DNA from: Talpa occidentalis
Lineage: Eukaryota; Chordata; Mammalia; Eulipotyphla; Talpidae
Assembly: GCF_014898055.3 (NCBI RefSeq)
Contig: NW_026555331.1
Span: 102,508,684 to 102,572,683 of the forward strand
Reading direction: 5' to 3'
DNA length: 64,000 nt
Shown: in pieces, positions 34,821 to 45,735 of the stretch
How positions within the stretch are numbered: position 1 is the first letter of the stretch
Layout of the letters: every line of letters starts with the position of its first letter
Notes under the pieces: generated by a model
What the model saw: the letters and a program-made list of their open reading frames with translations, nothing else
What the model was told of the DNA's origin: nothing
Databases searched by the model: none
Translations under genes and position numbers: made by a program

Positions 34821-35523
34821 TTTTTATTATTTTTATTGTATATATTTTTTACATCATTTTTCATTTTAGCACAATGCATGCATTTTCATCTTGGTTATAG
34901 TCCCCATACAATTCCCCCCCCCTTGTTTTGATCCTACTCCCTCCTCCCCTACCCTTCCACCCCCCATAGTATGTCTATGTTTTGTAGTTGCTTGTTGATT
35001 TTGATTTTTACTTGATTATAATTAGTCTTTTTCCTGGTCCCTTATTTAGGGTTTTTAAATTCCTACTATGAGTGAGACCATCTGGTATTTTTCTTTTTCT
35101 TTCTGGCTTATTTCACTGAGCGTAATCCCTTCCAGCTCCATCCATATTACTGCAAATTGCATGAGTTTATCCTTTTTGATTGCTGAGTAATATTCCATTG
35201 TGTATAAGTACCACATCTTCTTGATCCAGTCATGTATTTTGGGGCATTTGGGTTGTTTCCATAGCTTAGCTATTGTAAATACTGCTGCTATAAACATAGG
35301 GTGCAGGTGCCCTTTTGAATTAATGCTTCTGTGTCCTCTGGGTAAATACCTAGGAGTGAAATTGCTGGATCATATGGAAGCTCCATCTTTAGCAGGTTGA
35401 GGAATCTCCACATAGCTCTCCATAGTGTTTGGGCCAGTTTGCAGTCCCACCAGCAGTGTAGGAGAGTTCCTTTTTCTCCACATCCTCGCCAACATTTGTT
35501 GTTGCTAGTTTTTTTTTAATATA
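34821..35523 (-). mobile_element. 5'-truncated L1 with 80-codon ORF2 C-terminal remnant
   Basis: The minus strand encodes the terminal 80 codons of ORF2 (35297 down to 35055), including MFIAAVFTIAKLW, WIKKMWYLYTMEYYSAIKK and a MVSLIVGI end just before the stop. A 3' untranslated region and an A-rich tail follow. Upstream ORF2 text ([13 protein letters not shown] region) is out of frame. A G-quadruplex-type tract is preserved at 34939-34965 (minus strand). Its 3' untranslated region keeps about 60 nt missing from the 23.4-kb copy. No clear target duplication is visible. Same young L1 lineage; not autonomous. Confidence 0.92.
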
Positions 35524-35887
35524 TTACCATGAAATATACAATAAGTAACAATAATGATGATTTGATGACTAAAATACCCTGTATTTAGAGTAAGAGTATT
35601 TCCCATTTTTATAGGAATTGAAAAATTAAAGCCTTAATTGATGAATTAATGCCTGACCATGAAATTCCTTACTAAGTTCTTTGAAGTAAATTAGTAAGAC
35701 AGTCCGTTACAAGCCAAGCTTCAGTTGAATCCTAATATGAAGGCTGCAGTAAGATTATCGTTAGTAATATGTGTTTCATCACTCCCATCAAATATGGTGT
35801 TCTATCCTGGAGGGATGTATTTGGCGGCAGCTTTCAGTAAGGAAACAATGTAAGGAGTCACGTGTACTAGACAGCATTCCAGTTGAG
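35524..35887. other. Unique non-coding DNA
   Basis: AT-rich unique sequence with no recognised content. Confidence 0.5.
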
Positions 35888-36060
35888 ACTTCCACTTAGT
35901 AATTGTATGTATGGGACAAAAGCTTTGAAGCCTTTCCAAGCTCTAGTTTCCTCATCTGGAAATGCAGTTGTGATTCTTTTTTCTGTTATTGTTGTTCTTT
36001 GAGAATCAAATGAAATAATGATAGTAAAGCACTCAGCACAATATCTATTACAATGGAAAT
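35888..36060 (+). mobile_element. MIR SINE relic
   Basis: AAGCTCTAGTTTCCTCATCT, GGAAATGCAG, then GAATCAAATGAAATAATG and AAGCACTCAGCACAATATC follow the MIR core in sense orientation. Confidence 0.65.
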
Positions 36061-38724
36061 ACTCTCTTACAAGGACCTCTTCTTATCATCACACAATGAA
36101 TGAGACCTTTGTGTTTACTCAATATAAATATCACAATGACCCATTTAGGAGAGGACTGAACAAAGCTTTACTTTCACAAACAAAAAACTACTAAGTACTC
36201 TGTATTTTGACTCTTAATACTCAACACAGAATACTAAATGTTGTAGATTCATTTTTTCCCCTAAAGGATCCTATAATAAAAGATAGGTTCTGCTGGTGAA
36301 GAGGGAAGTATTTAAAAGTCATCGTGGATGTGTCTTTTTATTTTATAGAGCAAGAACCCAGTATCTGTTCTTTCAATACATATTTTAGTAAAGCCTAAAA
36401 TGCTTACAATCATCAAAATTAATTGGGCTTGGATTAATGGGTTTGTGAGAGTATAGTATGAGGAAATTATTCTCTTCATAAGAACAATGCTGTTGTTAAT
36501 GGATCGGCTATTAGGTACACACTTTCATCTGGTAAGGGAAACTGGAGAGACCTGGGTAGAAGCATATTTGGGGGTTGGGAAGAGGCAACAGCACTTACTT
36601 GCAGCAATTCAGGGAATCTAATTATAGAAGAAAGAGGAAGGGAAAAGGAAAAGGCAATGAACAATGGTGATGAGTGGGGTGTGTGTGAAGGGGGTAGTCA
36701 TGAAGCCTGACCATTTATCACATGAAATATTGGGTTGACTGAGGTTGGGTAACTTTGGACACCACAAAGACCCAATCCTTACTCCCTGAACCTTGGGGTA
36801 ATCTTTGGACATTACCATTAATTATTTAGACTCAGAAGACTGCAAAAACATCTTGATTCATTGGCAAAGTGACAAGCATATGGTGTGTTTTGCGAAGCCC
36901 TGGATTTCTGTTGAGAGGAAGCTAACATTAATTTCTTACAAATCCTATAGGGACTTTCCAAGCCAGCAGTTGTTAACATTGTTCAACACCGAAGTTGGAG
37001 AGCTTGGAGGAGTCTTGAAAATATGTTAGATACAAATTAGTAGCTTTATTCAGGCAGGTGACAAGGAAGCTTCTCAGGCACCATAGCTTTCCTGCAAAGA
37101 GTGTCAGAGCATCAGACAGCTTTGCTGCCTGATTGATAGTCAAGGTGGCAGGTCTATTTAGTAGGTCCTACAGGACAGTGCTTGGAATCTGGTGTTTCCT
37201 GCAGTGCCTGGCACTCTGACAAGCTTGACTCAGGGAAGAGTCTGATTCAGATTCATCAACCATGTGGTGTGATCATGGTCAGGGCTGCCCACTGATTGAG
37301 AGAGGCAAGCAAGCTGCCCCTTTGCTAACAGACAAGATGCTGGAGAGCGCCCCACCTGGGAAATGTGAGAGGTGAGGGAGAATGAAAGGGTGGGGTGGTT
37401 ATATGAGGTGAATGATATATGAGAAACCTCTCATTATTTGCAGCCCAGATACATATTTTTCGGCCTGCTCCTGATAGGGCCTCAAATTTAAGATGCAAAA
37501 TCCCTCACGTTCTAGGGATGGATTTGTTCTATTTTTAATCCTGCCATGGGCTCTGCATGACTCCTTAGGCAAATAATTCTTTTCTTGCCCTCTTCTCTCT
37601 CAGCTTCTGGACTTCCTCAAGCTTTTATCAGAAAGGGTAATGTTTGTACTTTATTTATGGAGCAAGTTCATCGAAGGCAGTTTACACAAGAATTTGGTTT
37701 CTTGTGGCAATAACAGTTGGTAATTAAGGCACAAATAACCAAATTTTTTCTTAGGAATTGATGGAAGAAAAGCCTTTGATAGTACTAGCAAAAAACAGCA
37801 ATTGAACATATGAACTATTCAGTTCACTCATTCTAAAATATAGTAGGTAGGATTATTTGGCTGTTCCACCTTCTCTTTAGCTGTTCTGGGGTTAAGGAAG
37901 TGAGTGTGAGCAAATATAAGCAGGATTTACATTAAAATTATTTCTGGCAAAAGAATCTGAAGTGTCTATCACAGGGTAACGTGGTCAATTCCAGATTATT
38001 CATGGACAATTTGACCTCTTCAGCCTAGGAATCAAAACTCTACTTTGAGAGGGGGTCCCCTGGACTATTTCAACTTGCTTCAGGCAAACTTATGCATAAA
38101 TTAAGTCAGAGGTACAGACATTGGCTGTATTTTGACAGACCTCCTCGTCTGGAGAACTCTTATAAGCGTTCAAACCCATTTGGTTACAAGGAAATCATTT
38201 TCCTTTTGTCCCTAGTGAAAATGAAACAGAAAGATCATCTTTTTTCATAGTTAAACCTTTATATATTGAAGTGTTATAATCGCGCCCAAATTTCCCAAGC
38301 TGTACAAACTCAGTATTGTTAATATCTCCCCTCAGGTGCTATTTTCCAAGTATGTAATCACCTCTCCCCTTATTTCACTCTTCTCTCATTGAAGATCTCA
38401 CACTTGGTCCAGGGAATTCTAGGAAAGTGACAATTACTACTAAGAGCAGGAAGTTCATCTGATTCATGACTTCAATTTTCCCAGCTTTGTACATTTTTGC
38501 TTTATCCATCCTGATAAACTGTCATGGGGTTACTGCCACCATCCTCTTGGTTCTCCTCCTGGCTCACACCCGCATCCTTCTTTTGTGTGGACACTGCTGT
38601 CCCGCTGTCTAAACCCCTTCTTCACAGAATGCTTGCCCTAATGGGAAGAGTATTTGGTTCATCTTGAGATGCATTCATCCAGCAGGTTTGGGACCCAGTA
38701 AGGAGGATGCAAAGATCTGCTCCT
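36061..38724. other. Unique non-coding DNA
   Basis: No supported gene. The 37040-37440 part is slightly GC-richer and free of recognised repeats. The pair of overlapping minus frames at 36476-36818 has no recognisable domain. Confidence 0.5.
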
Positions 38725-39055
38725 AGTCCCTGAAAGACCATTTCCTCTCCTGTGCCTCTTCCTTTACACTATGTCTTTGTCTTGGTGTTTCACCCACAGC
38801 CTCTTTCACTGGAAATCTTCTGTTCCTCCTTGGGGACCTATTTCAAATGTCATCTCATTAAACCCCTATGATGGATGACATACTGCTCTCTACTTTCTAC
38901 TCCTGCAGACACCCTTAATATCTAATCCCCAAGTGGAGGTCTAAGAGGGCAAGGTAGAGGCTTCATTCAATTTTTTAATATTCCCAGAAGTCAACAGAAT
39001 ACTTGGCACACAGAGGAGGTTTGTAAATGTTTAGTGAATTAATTAATCAATTAAT
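38725..39055 (+). mobile_element. L2 LINE relic
   Basis: GGGGACCTATTTCAAATGTC, CCAGAAGTCAACAGAATACT, TGGCACACAGAGGAGG and the terminal TAGTGAATTAATTAATCAAT follow the last few hundred bases of L2 in sense orientation, including the variable tetranucleotide-like tail. Confidence 0.65.
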
Positions 39056-39196
39056 TAAATACAGGAGTTTGGAGAGAAGACAAAATTGAAAGTCACTAAC
39101 ACAGAGGTATATTCTGCTGTGAGATGCAGTGAAAGTACTCAAAGGGAGAGAGAAGAAAGAGGAAACAGCCAAGAATTCAGCCACAACAAACCCTCC

Positions 39197-39198
<2 letters not shown>

Positions 39199-39280
<82 letters not shown>
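39199..39280. repeat. Composite microsatellite (TG)17(AG)24
   Basis: Thirty-four bases of TG repeats (39199-39232) pass directly into 48 bases of AG repeats (39233-39280), all uninterrupted. The 60-80-codon frames on both strands here only translate the repeat. Such a tract is expected to be highly polymorphic. Alternating TG can adopt Z-DNA, and polypurine AG can form triplex structures. Confidence 0.97.
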
Positions 39281-39285
<5 letters not shown>

Positions 39286-41102
39286 GAGCTGACAAAGGAA
39301 GCGACTGCCTGGGCAGAATGCTTGGGGAAGTACCCTGATTTTGTTATTTTATAGAAGTGAAGAAGCAGTTTCAAGAAGGGCTATTAAAAAAATAAAATCC
39401 GAACTTCCTAACAGATTTGAACACATCTGAGTCCCCACCCACCTCTAAAACTTAGTATCGTGCCTATCTCCCCTTCACTAGCTTGCTTTCTCTTCTAGAA
39501 GAGAAGAGAAAGAGAGCTCTCGCCTCAACTACAAATTTGGTGCCACTCTCCCACTCCCTGGAAACCCACTCTGCTCCTGCTTCTCTTGAGACCTTATTTC
39601 CATCTCCTGTTTGGTGAGGGGACTATGCCTGAAAGGTCCCCTCTCCAGAGGCCTGCCTCACCCTCCCCACAGCACAAGCATTCTCATCTCTCCTTTTCAG
39701 CTTCCTGCTTGTTTCCTTCACAGATATTACAGAATCCGATTTTTAATGATGGGATTCATGCACGCGCATATTTTATTTTTTCATCTGCCTGCCCCACGTG
39801 TGTGAACTCCTAGAGAGATGAGGCCTGGTGACAGAGACAGTAAAGAGTAATGCAACAGGCAGGTTTGGACCAAGTCCCCCCAGAGCAGTGGGCTTGCTGG
39901 CAGGAGGATATTTTCCTGCGCCTTTACCAGTCACCCTTGCCTGTTCCTCTGCAAGGCTGAGAACTGATCTATTTCCCCTCATCACTGATTTTCCAGGGCC
40001 ACTGTCACCACTTCTCTGACAGAATAGGGCCTTCTAGATCCATTTTCAACGTTTCAAGGTGAGAGCCACCTTCCCCAAGTAGAACTGTTTAACTGTGCCT
40101 CTTACTTCCTGTTCTTGCTTTTCAATAAAGCCAAGCTGTAGGGCAAAGATCTCAAAGCAGCTTCCTCCCCGGGAGATCCCTGCTTGGAGGGGCACAATGG
40201 GGCGGCTCCATTGCTATTCTGGGCTCTGGAAATGGAATAGCAGTTCACAGCCTCCCCTCAGCTGCTCTGCGGGGCGCATGTAAAATCTCTGCAAACAGTC
40301 CCAGTGTGCTTATAAAACCTCAGGTCACTGACAATTGCAGTGCTCATTTGCTGTGGCCAATTTAGCGCTAATAAGCTGAAACTGGGCTTCAGGGATTTGT
40401 TTCCATGCTATGTAAACTCCCTTTAGAAACACATTCCCCAAAAAGAGATTGCAACCTAATAGATTTTTTTTCCCCTTCTCCATTTTTGTAAACTGACTTG
40501 TAGCCCATTTCGGAAGCATTTCCCCATTAGCGGAATCGCAGTTTCCATCTTGGTCAGTGCGGGTCTTCCACCAGGGGGCAGCCCTCCTGCCAGCAGGCCT
40601 ACTGGCCACAAGAGATGGAGAAGTACCCGACCCCAGGTTGTCCACTGTCTGGGGAGTGTGGGTAGCCACTGTGTCTTCTGGGCAAATCCAGTTGCTTTCA
40701 CATGCTTGTCGCAGACCTGGGTGGGCACACACGGCTTGCATAGCTGAGCACGGGCTCCGTGCCGGGTACCCAGGTGGGTCTTCATGCCCTTGTCTCTGAG
40801 GCTCTCTATGGGCCTGCCCCTTAGAGATGCACACCCACTGCCTCACAGATGGCGGACAGCCTCCCTCCACCCCAACCTAGTGGGAATGAGCCCCCTAGAA
40901 GCCGTGGATCATTCCCATGGCCTCCAATCAGAAGTCACTCCATTTGTGACTTGCTTCCCAGGGACTTGGAGGCAGGCCCAGGCCTGCAGAGCATCACGCT
41001 CACATGTCCTGCATGTTGGGAGAGCTGATCAGCCACCAGGCCTCGCAGCTTCCAAACATTTGGTACTAAATGGAAAGGGGGCTCTTGTACTCTAAGCATG
41101 AA
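39281..41102. other. GC-richer repeat-free non-coding segment
   Basis: This is the GC-richest unique part of the window, with scattered CpGs but not dense enough by eye for a CpG island. It includes a 181-codon minus-strand frame (40325-40870), the longest in the window. That frame is rich in Pro, Gly, Ala and Cys, without transmembrane, zinc-finger or other recognisable motifs, and overlaps alternative frames on both strands. I judge it a chance frame. A consensus CTCF-like site lies inside it. Confidence 0.45.
40568..40581 (+). promoter_or_regulatory. Candidate CTCF-binding site
   Basis: CCACCAGGGGGCAG matches the CTCF core CCASYAGRKGGCRS at every position. CTCF is the vertebrate insulator and loop-anchor protein. 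It sits in unique, non-repeat DNA. Occupancy is inferred only. Confidence 0.6.
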
Positions 41103-41164
41103 TCTCTCTCTCTCTCTCTCCCTACAGACAAAGCCTTACCAGAGTTGTCAGCTTGAATCCCCCG
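41103..41164 (+). other. (TC)n tract forming an acceptor, with possible 37-nt exon
   Basis: A (TC)9 run (41103-41120) is followed by CCTACAG (AG at 41126-41127), an excellent splice-acceptor shape. A donor-like CCCG|GTAAAT follows 37 nt later (GT at 41165-41166). The tract itself is a microsatellite, so the acceptor look may be coincidental. Confidence 0.25.
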
Positions 41165-44100
41165 GTAAATGCTGACATGTCAGATTTGACTCACATAAGA
41201 AGTCCTGGTGTTCTCACCAACCTCCTTGAGGCCTGGGGACATGGAAGGAAAAGCACCCTAGTTCCAACCAAAGCAACATTTTACCAGCAATCTGGCAGCA
41301 CATTCCTCTTCATCCCCATGGGCTGATTATGGAGTGCAGTTGCCTAATTGTTTGTGATCTGCCAAAGCCGTTAGGGGTTTGCTAGTACTTTGAATGTTCT
41401 GCCAAAAACTTCTCTCTAGTTCTGGGCAGAGACACCCAGAGACACCTTTTGGGCCAACTTCCTTTCGTTACATTCAGCCAAAATGCAGGCTGTCCTGAGA
41501 AAATGTGCAAAGTGACGGGGGAGCAGGGAGGCTGGGAGAGGTGGCCTTGCGAGAAGTTACAGCTGAGAGCCCGGCTCTGCTTTCTCAGCTCCTGTCAGAA
41601 AAATCACCACTTTGCAGTCCATGCTCATGACACTTGAAAGGTAGTTGAGGCAGTTCAGTCCAGTCACTCGGTGGCCAGGACCTGTGAGGACAGTGGTCGG
41701 TCACCCCGGCACTGTGGTGGCAGCAGAAATCTGCCCATTCTGATGGCAAGTTGTGCTATTCTGTGGCATGGTAGGCTGCCATGAGATTGAAAACTACCAT
41801 CTTCCTTCTAGAAGGAAGGTTTCATAGTGTACAGTTTGTACATGCACGTGTGCAAGAAGAGAGAGAACGATGATGGTGTGTGTGGGTTTATGTTGACTCT
41901 TAACCCAATGATTTCCCAACCTTCTGACTTTGATGTAAAAAATATAGACTAAGTTAGAATTAAATTATTGGCAGAGGACTAACCCTGCCAGGTGTTTGGC
42001 CTCTGTCTGGCCTATGTGTCAGGACCCCTGTCATTGCTCACGGTTTTTACCCGCACCCACTGGACAAAACCCCATGCTTTCCAAGGCACAAGCTGCCTCC
42101 TGTTTCCCTAATAAATGATAGCATGTACTGTATCCATTTATGCCCATCAAGGCCTTAGCGCATATCCTGGATGTGCTGAAAGGGAATTGGCAAATAAAAG
42201 AAACACCTGGTGGCCAGATCCCCCTCGCTGAGGTGTTCTCTCTCTGACCCAGCTGGGAGGCAGGCACTCGATTGTCGCTGAGTGAGTGGAGAGATCCCCC
42301 CACAAAGAGGAAGGCCAAGTCCTCCCTAGGGATTCAGGAACATGAGGACTCTCTCCCTCTGATCTCCCACTGCCAGACTATCTTTATAGGCAGTGTGGTC
42401 TCATTTAGGGGAAAAAAGTAAGTCCCCCAGTACAAGAAATTGGGAGGATTGTATACTGTTAATTCTTTGGCCACTTCTTAACATCAGCCAGGTTCATTTT
42501 TCCACATTTATGTTTCAGTTTTTCTCCAATTTTACTGTTTCATCCTTCCTTGCCCGTAGTTTCAGATATCCAACAAGAGGGGGGCCAGTGGCCAAGTGCC
42601 AGAAGGTGAGGTTGGCAGCATGACTTATGGACAAATCAAAGGACCGAGAGTTTATACTTTAGGAGACAAGATGAGGAAGGCAAAGACTGGTATTTAAGCA
42701 CTTGAAGGGTCACCACTTAGAAGAAAGATTAGCTCCATGATGGGTAAGAGCTGAAAGGAGACAAAATTTCAGAAACCATAAAGGAAGACATAACTAACAA
42801 TTAGAATGCCCGTTTGTCCAATTCATCTCAAATGAATATGAATTGAACATTGACTATATAAAGATGAATAAAATCCTGATGATCTATGATCCATAATTCT
42901 ATGGTTTTCTTATGTTAAATCCAAGCTTCCCTATAATTATACTTAAATTACCACCTGTCTGACAAGTCATCTCCATCTTCACTGCTCAAGCAAATTTGCT
43001 GGGATACTCTGCAGGCAATTGAAATATTCTCAGCTCTCTGTTCATTCCTGTACTGTTCACCAGAATGTTTTTGCCCCTTTGAGCATGATTTTTAGATTCT
43101 GTTTTAAAGGCTTGCTTTAACTACCTGATTTTTAGTTGCTCAGTTCCTCTGAGCTACCTCTATACTCATGCATTTTAGTGTTGAGTGTACCTAGTTGCCA
43201 CAGTATTGATTTTATTCTGTTGAGTGCTCTGCCCCCAAAGGACATCTGACCCTCCTTCATGTCCATCCCTCAGTAGAGAGGGGCATCCGTGAACTGTGCC
43301 CTGGGATAAGTTCTGTAGGAATCCTGAAATCTGCTGATACAGATTCTTCAGCCTCCTAGCCATCTAGGCCATTGAAGGATTTTAGTGTCCAGAAGACTGA
43401 CAGAAAAAGGGGGTAATACAAGACTCCATACTAGATTTTACCAATTTTGATGGTTATCTAAAACTCTATAGACCATTCAGATATTATAACAACTAGAATG
43501 TTGGGACAGATGTGTTGATAATAAACTTATTAGACAAATAATAAAACAGTATAAATAAGTAATTGATGTTATTGTTGTATCTTTTTTGATCATTTAATTC
43601 ATATATTTATGTAGTGCCCAAGATCTCCAATGGCCTGGGGAAGATTCAAAACACCATGATTGGTGGCAGCTGCCTCAAAAAAGGAATTGTGATCTTGGGT
43701 ACTCCTGGGATTACTTTGAACATGACATATGGTGGATATGCAAAACATTTTTAAACTGTGAAGCACTGCATAAGGTGTCACAAGGAAATCTAGATCACAG
43801 TATGGCATTTATAACATTTCTATGTTTCATTTCAAGTGGACTTAAGTCTTGTCACATATATTTATTGTATATTAATGCAAAGAGAGCAGACATTCTGAGA
43901 GTCAGGGCTTTCTTTATTCTTTCCTCATATCACCCAGACTATTTCCACTTTACCTGTGTGTCCAATTGAGACTGTCACTTCTTCCTCCCATTAGGCGTCT
44001 TGGCTGCCTATCCGGATGCAGGTTCAGGTCTCTTTGTGCCTGCTGTGCCGCATCATCTTAGACTTTTTTCTGTCATTGAAAACATGATGTCATTGTCCAG

Positions 44101-44514
44101 CCCGCTTTTACATGCCACATCCTTCTAACACTCTAGCTGGAGGGTGCTTAGCTGGGTCTCTCCACACAGAAATTACGTGAAGAAAACTCTGGAAGCAGAA
44201 CATGGATTAAATTGTTGCAGCATAGATCTTATGGACAATATAATACAATAATGTTAAAATCAAGTGTTACCATGAAATGTTATGCTACTTTTACTATAAT
44301 GAGACAGTCCTCAACTTGGAAGTCAGGCCTGGACGAAGAATTCAGTCTGTCCTTGAGTGACCTCTGCTGGTCAATCTGGTATGAAGTTGTGTTTAAACCT
44401 TGTACCAAATAAAAGAAGAATGCTAGAGAATTCTGAAATGATGGCCAAAGACCAGTGAGAGGAATACTCAAACACCTTTGTTTCCTTCCGATACCCTCAT
44501 TTGGAGCTTCACAT
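41165..44514. other. Unique non-coding DNA
   Basis: No gene or identified repeat in about 3.3 kb. An 18-bp perfect palindrome lies at 41801-41818. Frames of up to 95 codons (minus, 42031-42318) have no recognisable features. A CTCF-like site is listed at 44359. Confidence 0.45.
44359..44370 (-). promoter_or_regulatory. Candidate CTCF-like site (reverse orientation)
   Basis: The minus strand reads CCAGCAGAGGTC, matching CCASYAGRKGGC except at one position (T for G). It points toward the forward site at 40568. Confidence 0.35.
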
Positions 44515-44698
44515 GTGTACTAAGGCATGATGCAAACCATTTACTCCTCTCATCACCCTGTGCAGGATTATTATGAACTTTTTACAGAGGGAGAAAGTCA
44601 CTGTCAGAGAGGTTGAACAACTTAGCTGAGGTCACACAGCTCATAAGTAGTAGAGACAGTATTCCAGCTCAGGGTGTCCAGTCCACAGTCCACAGCCC
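44515..44698 (-). mobile_element. MIR SINE relic (antisense)
   Basis: ACAGAGGGAGAAAGTCACTG, AGAGGTTGAACAACTTAGCT and GAGGTCACACAGCTCATAAG are a clear antisense MIR core. It is ancient. Confidence 0.8.
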
Positions 44699-44704
44699 AG
44701 AATT

Positions 44705-44716
44705 TCCCTCTGCTGG
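44705..44716 (-). promoter_or_regulatory. Second candidate CTCF-like site (reverse orientation)
   Basis: The minus strand reads CCAGCAGAGGGA, one mismatch from the core. It lies 346 bp from the 44359 site in the same orientation, at the edge of a MIR relic. Confidence 0.3.
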
Positions 44717-45588
44717 GGTTTCCACTTCTGCTTCCAGGCATCTGCACCTTCAGACAGATGTTGGGATGATAAATAAGGATGCACAAATAGGTCCTTTCAT
44801 GGAGGCTGTTTCAGGGTTGGGTAGGGGGGAGGGATGAGATGTTACTATCATCTTATTTTCTCCATAATAAAATAACATCTGCTATCATCTTTCTGTTAGT
44901 GTAGCCCAGGAGCTAAGCCCTGGCTTCACTAATTTGTGGATTTCGTTTTTATTTCCATGATTAATATTGTCAAATTTTTGGCAAGATCTTGCTTCTGAAG
45001 TTGTGGGTATGGAAATTATTTTTATCATGGAGATCAGTATCATAATAGCAAGCATCCAGCTGCTTTTCTGGGCACAATGATGTTTAGCTTCCCGTGCCTG
45101 CCCATCAGGAGTTGACAAGTAGGCAAAGGCAACTTATAAATGGGGGAAAATGAATACTAACACTTTCCAGGTGTGAAATGGGTGGTAAAGGAAGAGAAAG
45201 GGAGATAAACTTACAGAAAAGACTTAACCTCTAAGGCCGGTGGAACTTAAAGAAACAGAGGTAGGACATACAGACAAAGGGAGGAGATGAGGAAATATAC
45301 AGAGATGAGAGCAGTAAGCTGCTTGGGGGCTAGAAGGGGCTCCAGTAGTTGGGGATTAAGGGCATTGAGGCTGGAGGGGGAAACTGAGGCCAGACCCTAA
45401 GACATGGAGAACAAGGTAAGGAGATTACCTCACTAAGAGGATGATGGATTCCTCTCATGACCTTAACAAAAACTGTAGAAGCTTTCTTTCTGGGACAGGA
45501 ACCAAACTGACAACACCTTAAGATGTGTTTCAACCCTTTGAATGTTTATGCAAATGTTAGAAAAGAAATTAAATAAATTATATTAACA
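44717..45588. other. Unique non-coding DNA
   Basis: No gene or repeat recognised. The 45170-45420 part is purine-rich on the plus strand. Confidence 0.5.
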
Positions 45589-45735
45589 CCACACGTTATT
45601 GATTGCTACTATATGCCAGGCAATGTGCTAAGCACTTTATGGATATTGTCTCCTTGTACCCTCAAATTATCCTGTGAAATAGATATGATCATTTTACAGA
45701 TGAGGAATTTTAAAATCCTTGACCATATACGTATA
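45589..45735 (-). mobile_element. MIR SINE relic (antisense)
   Basis: TATATGCCAGGCAATGTGCT, AAGCACTTTATGGATATTGT and CATTTTACAGATGAGGAATT match the antisense MIR core in order. Confidence 0.8.

Noticed and set aside
39047..39374. 65-82-codon frames with Ser-Leu and His-Thr repeats
   Set aside because: They translate the (TG)n(AG)n microsatellite.
40140..41100. CpG island
   Set aside because: CpGs are scattered, roughly twenty in 960 bp by eye, and not clustered enough to meet usual criteria; exact counting would be needed.
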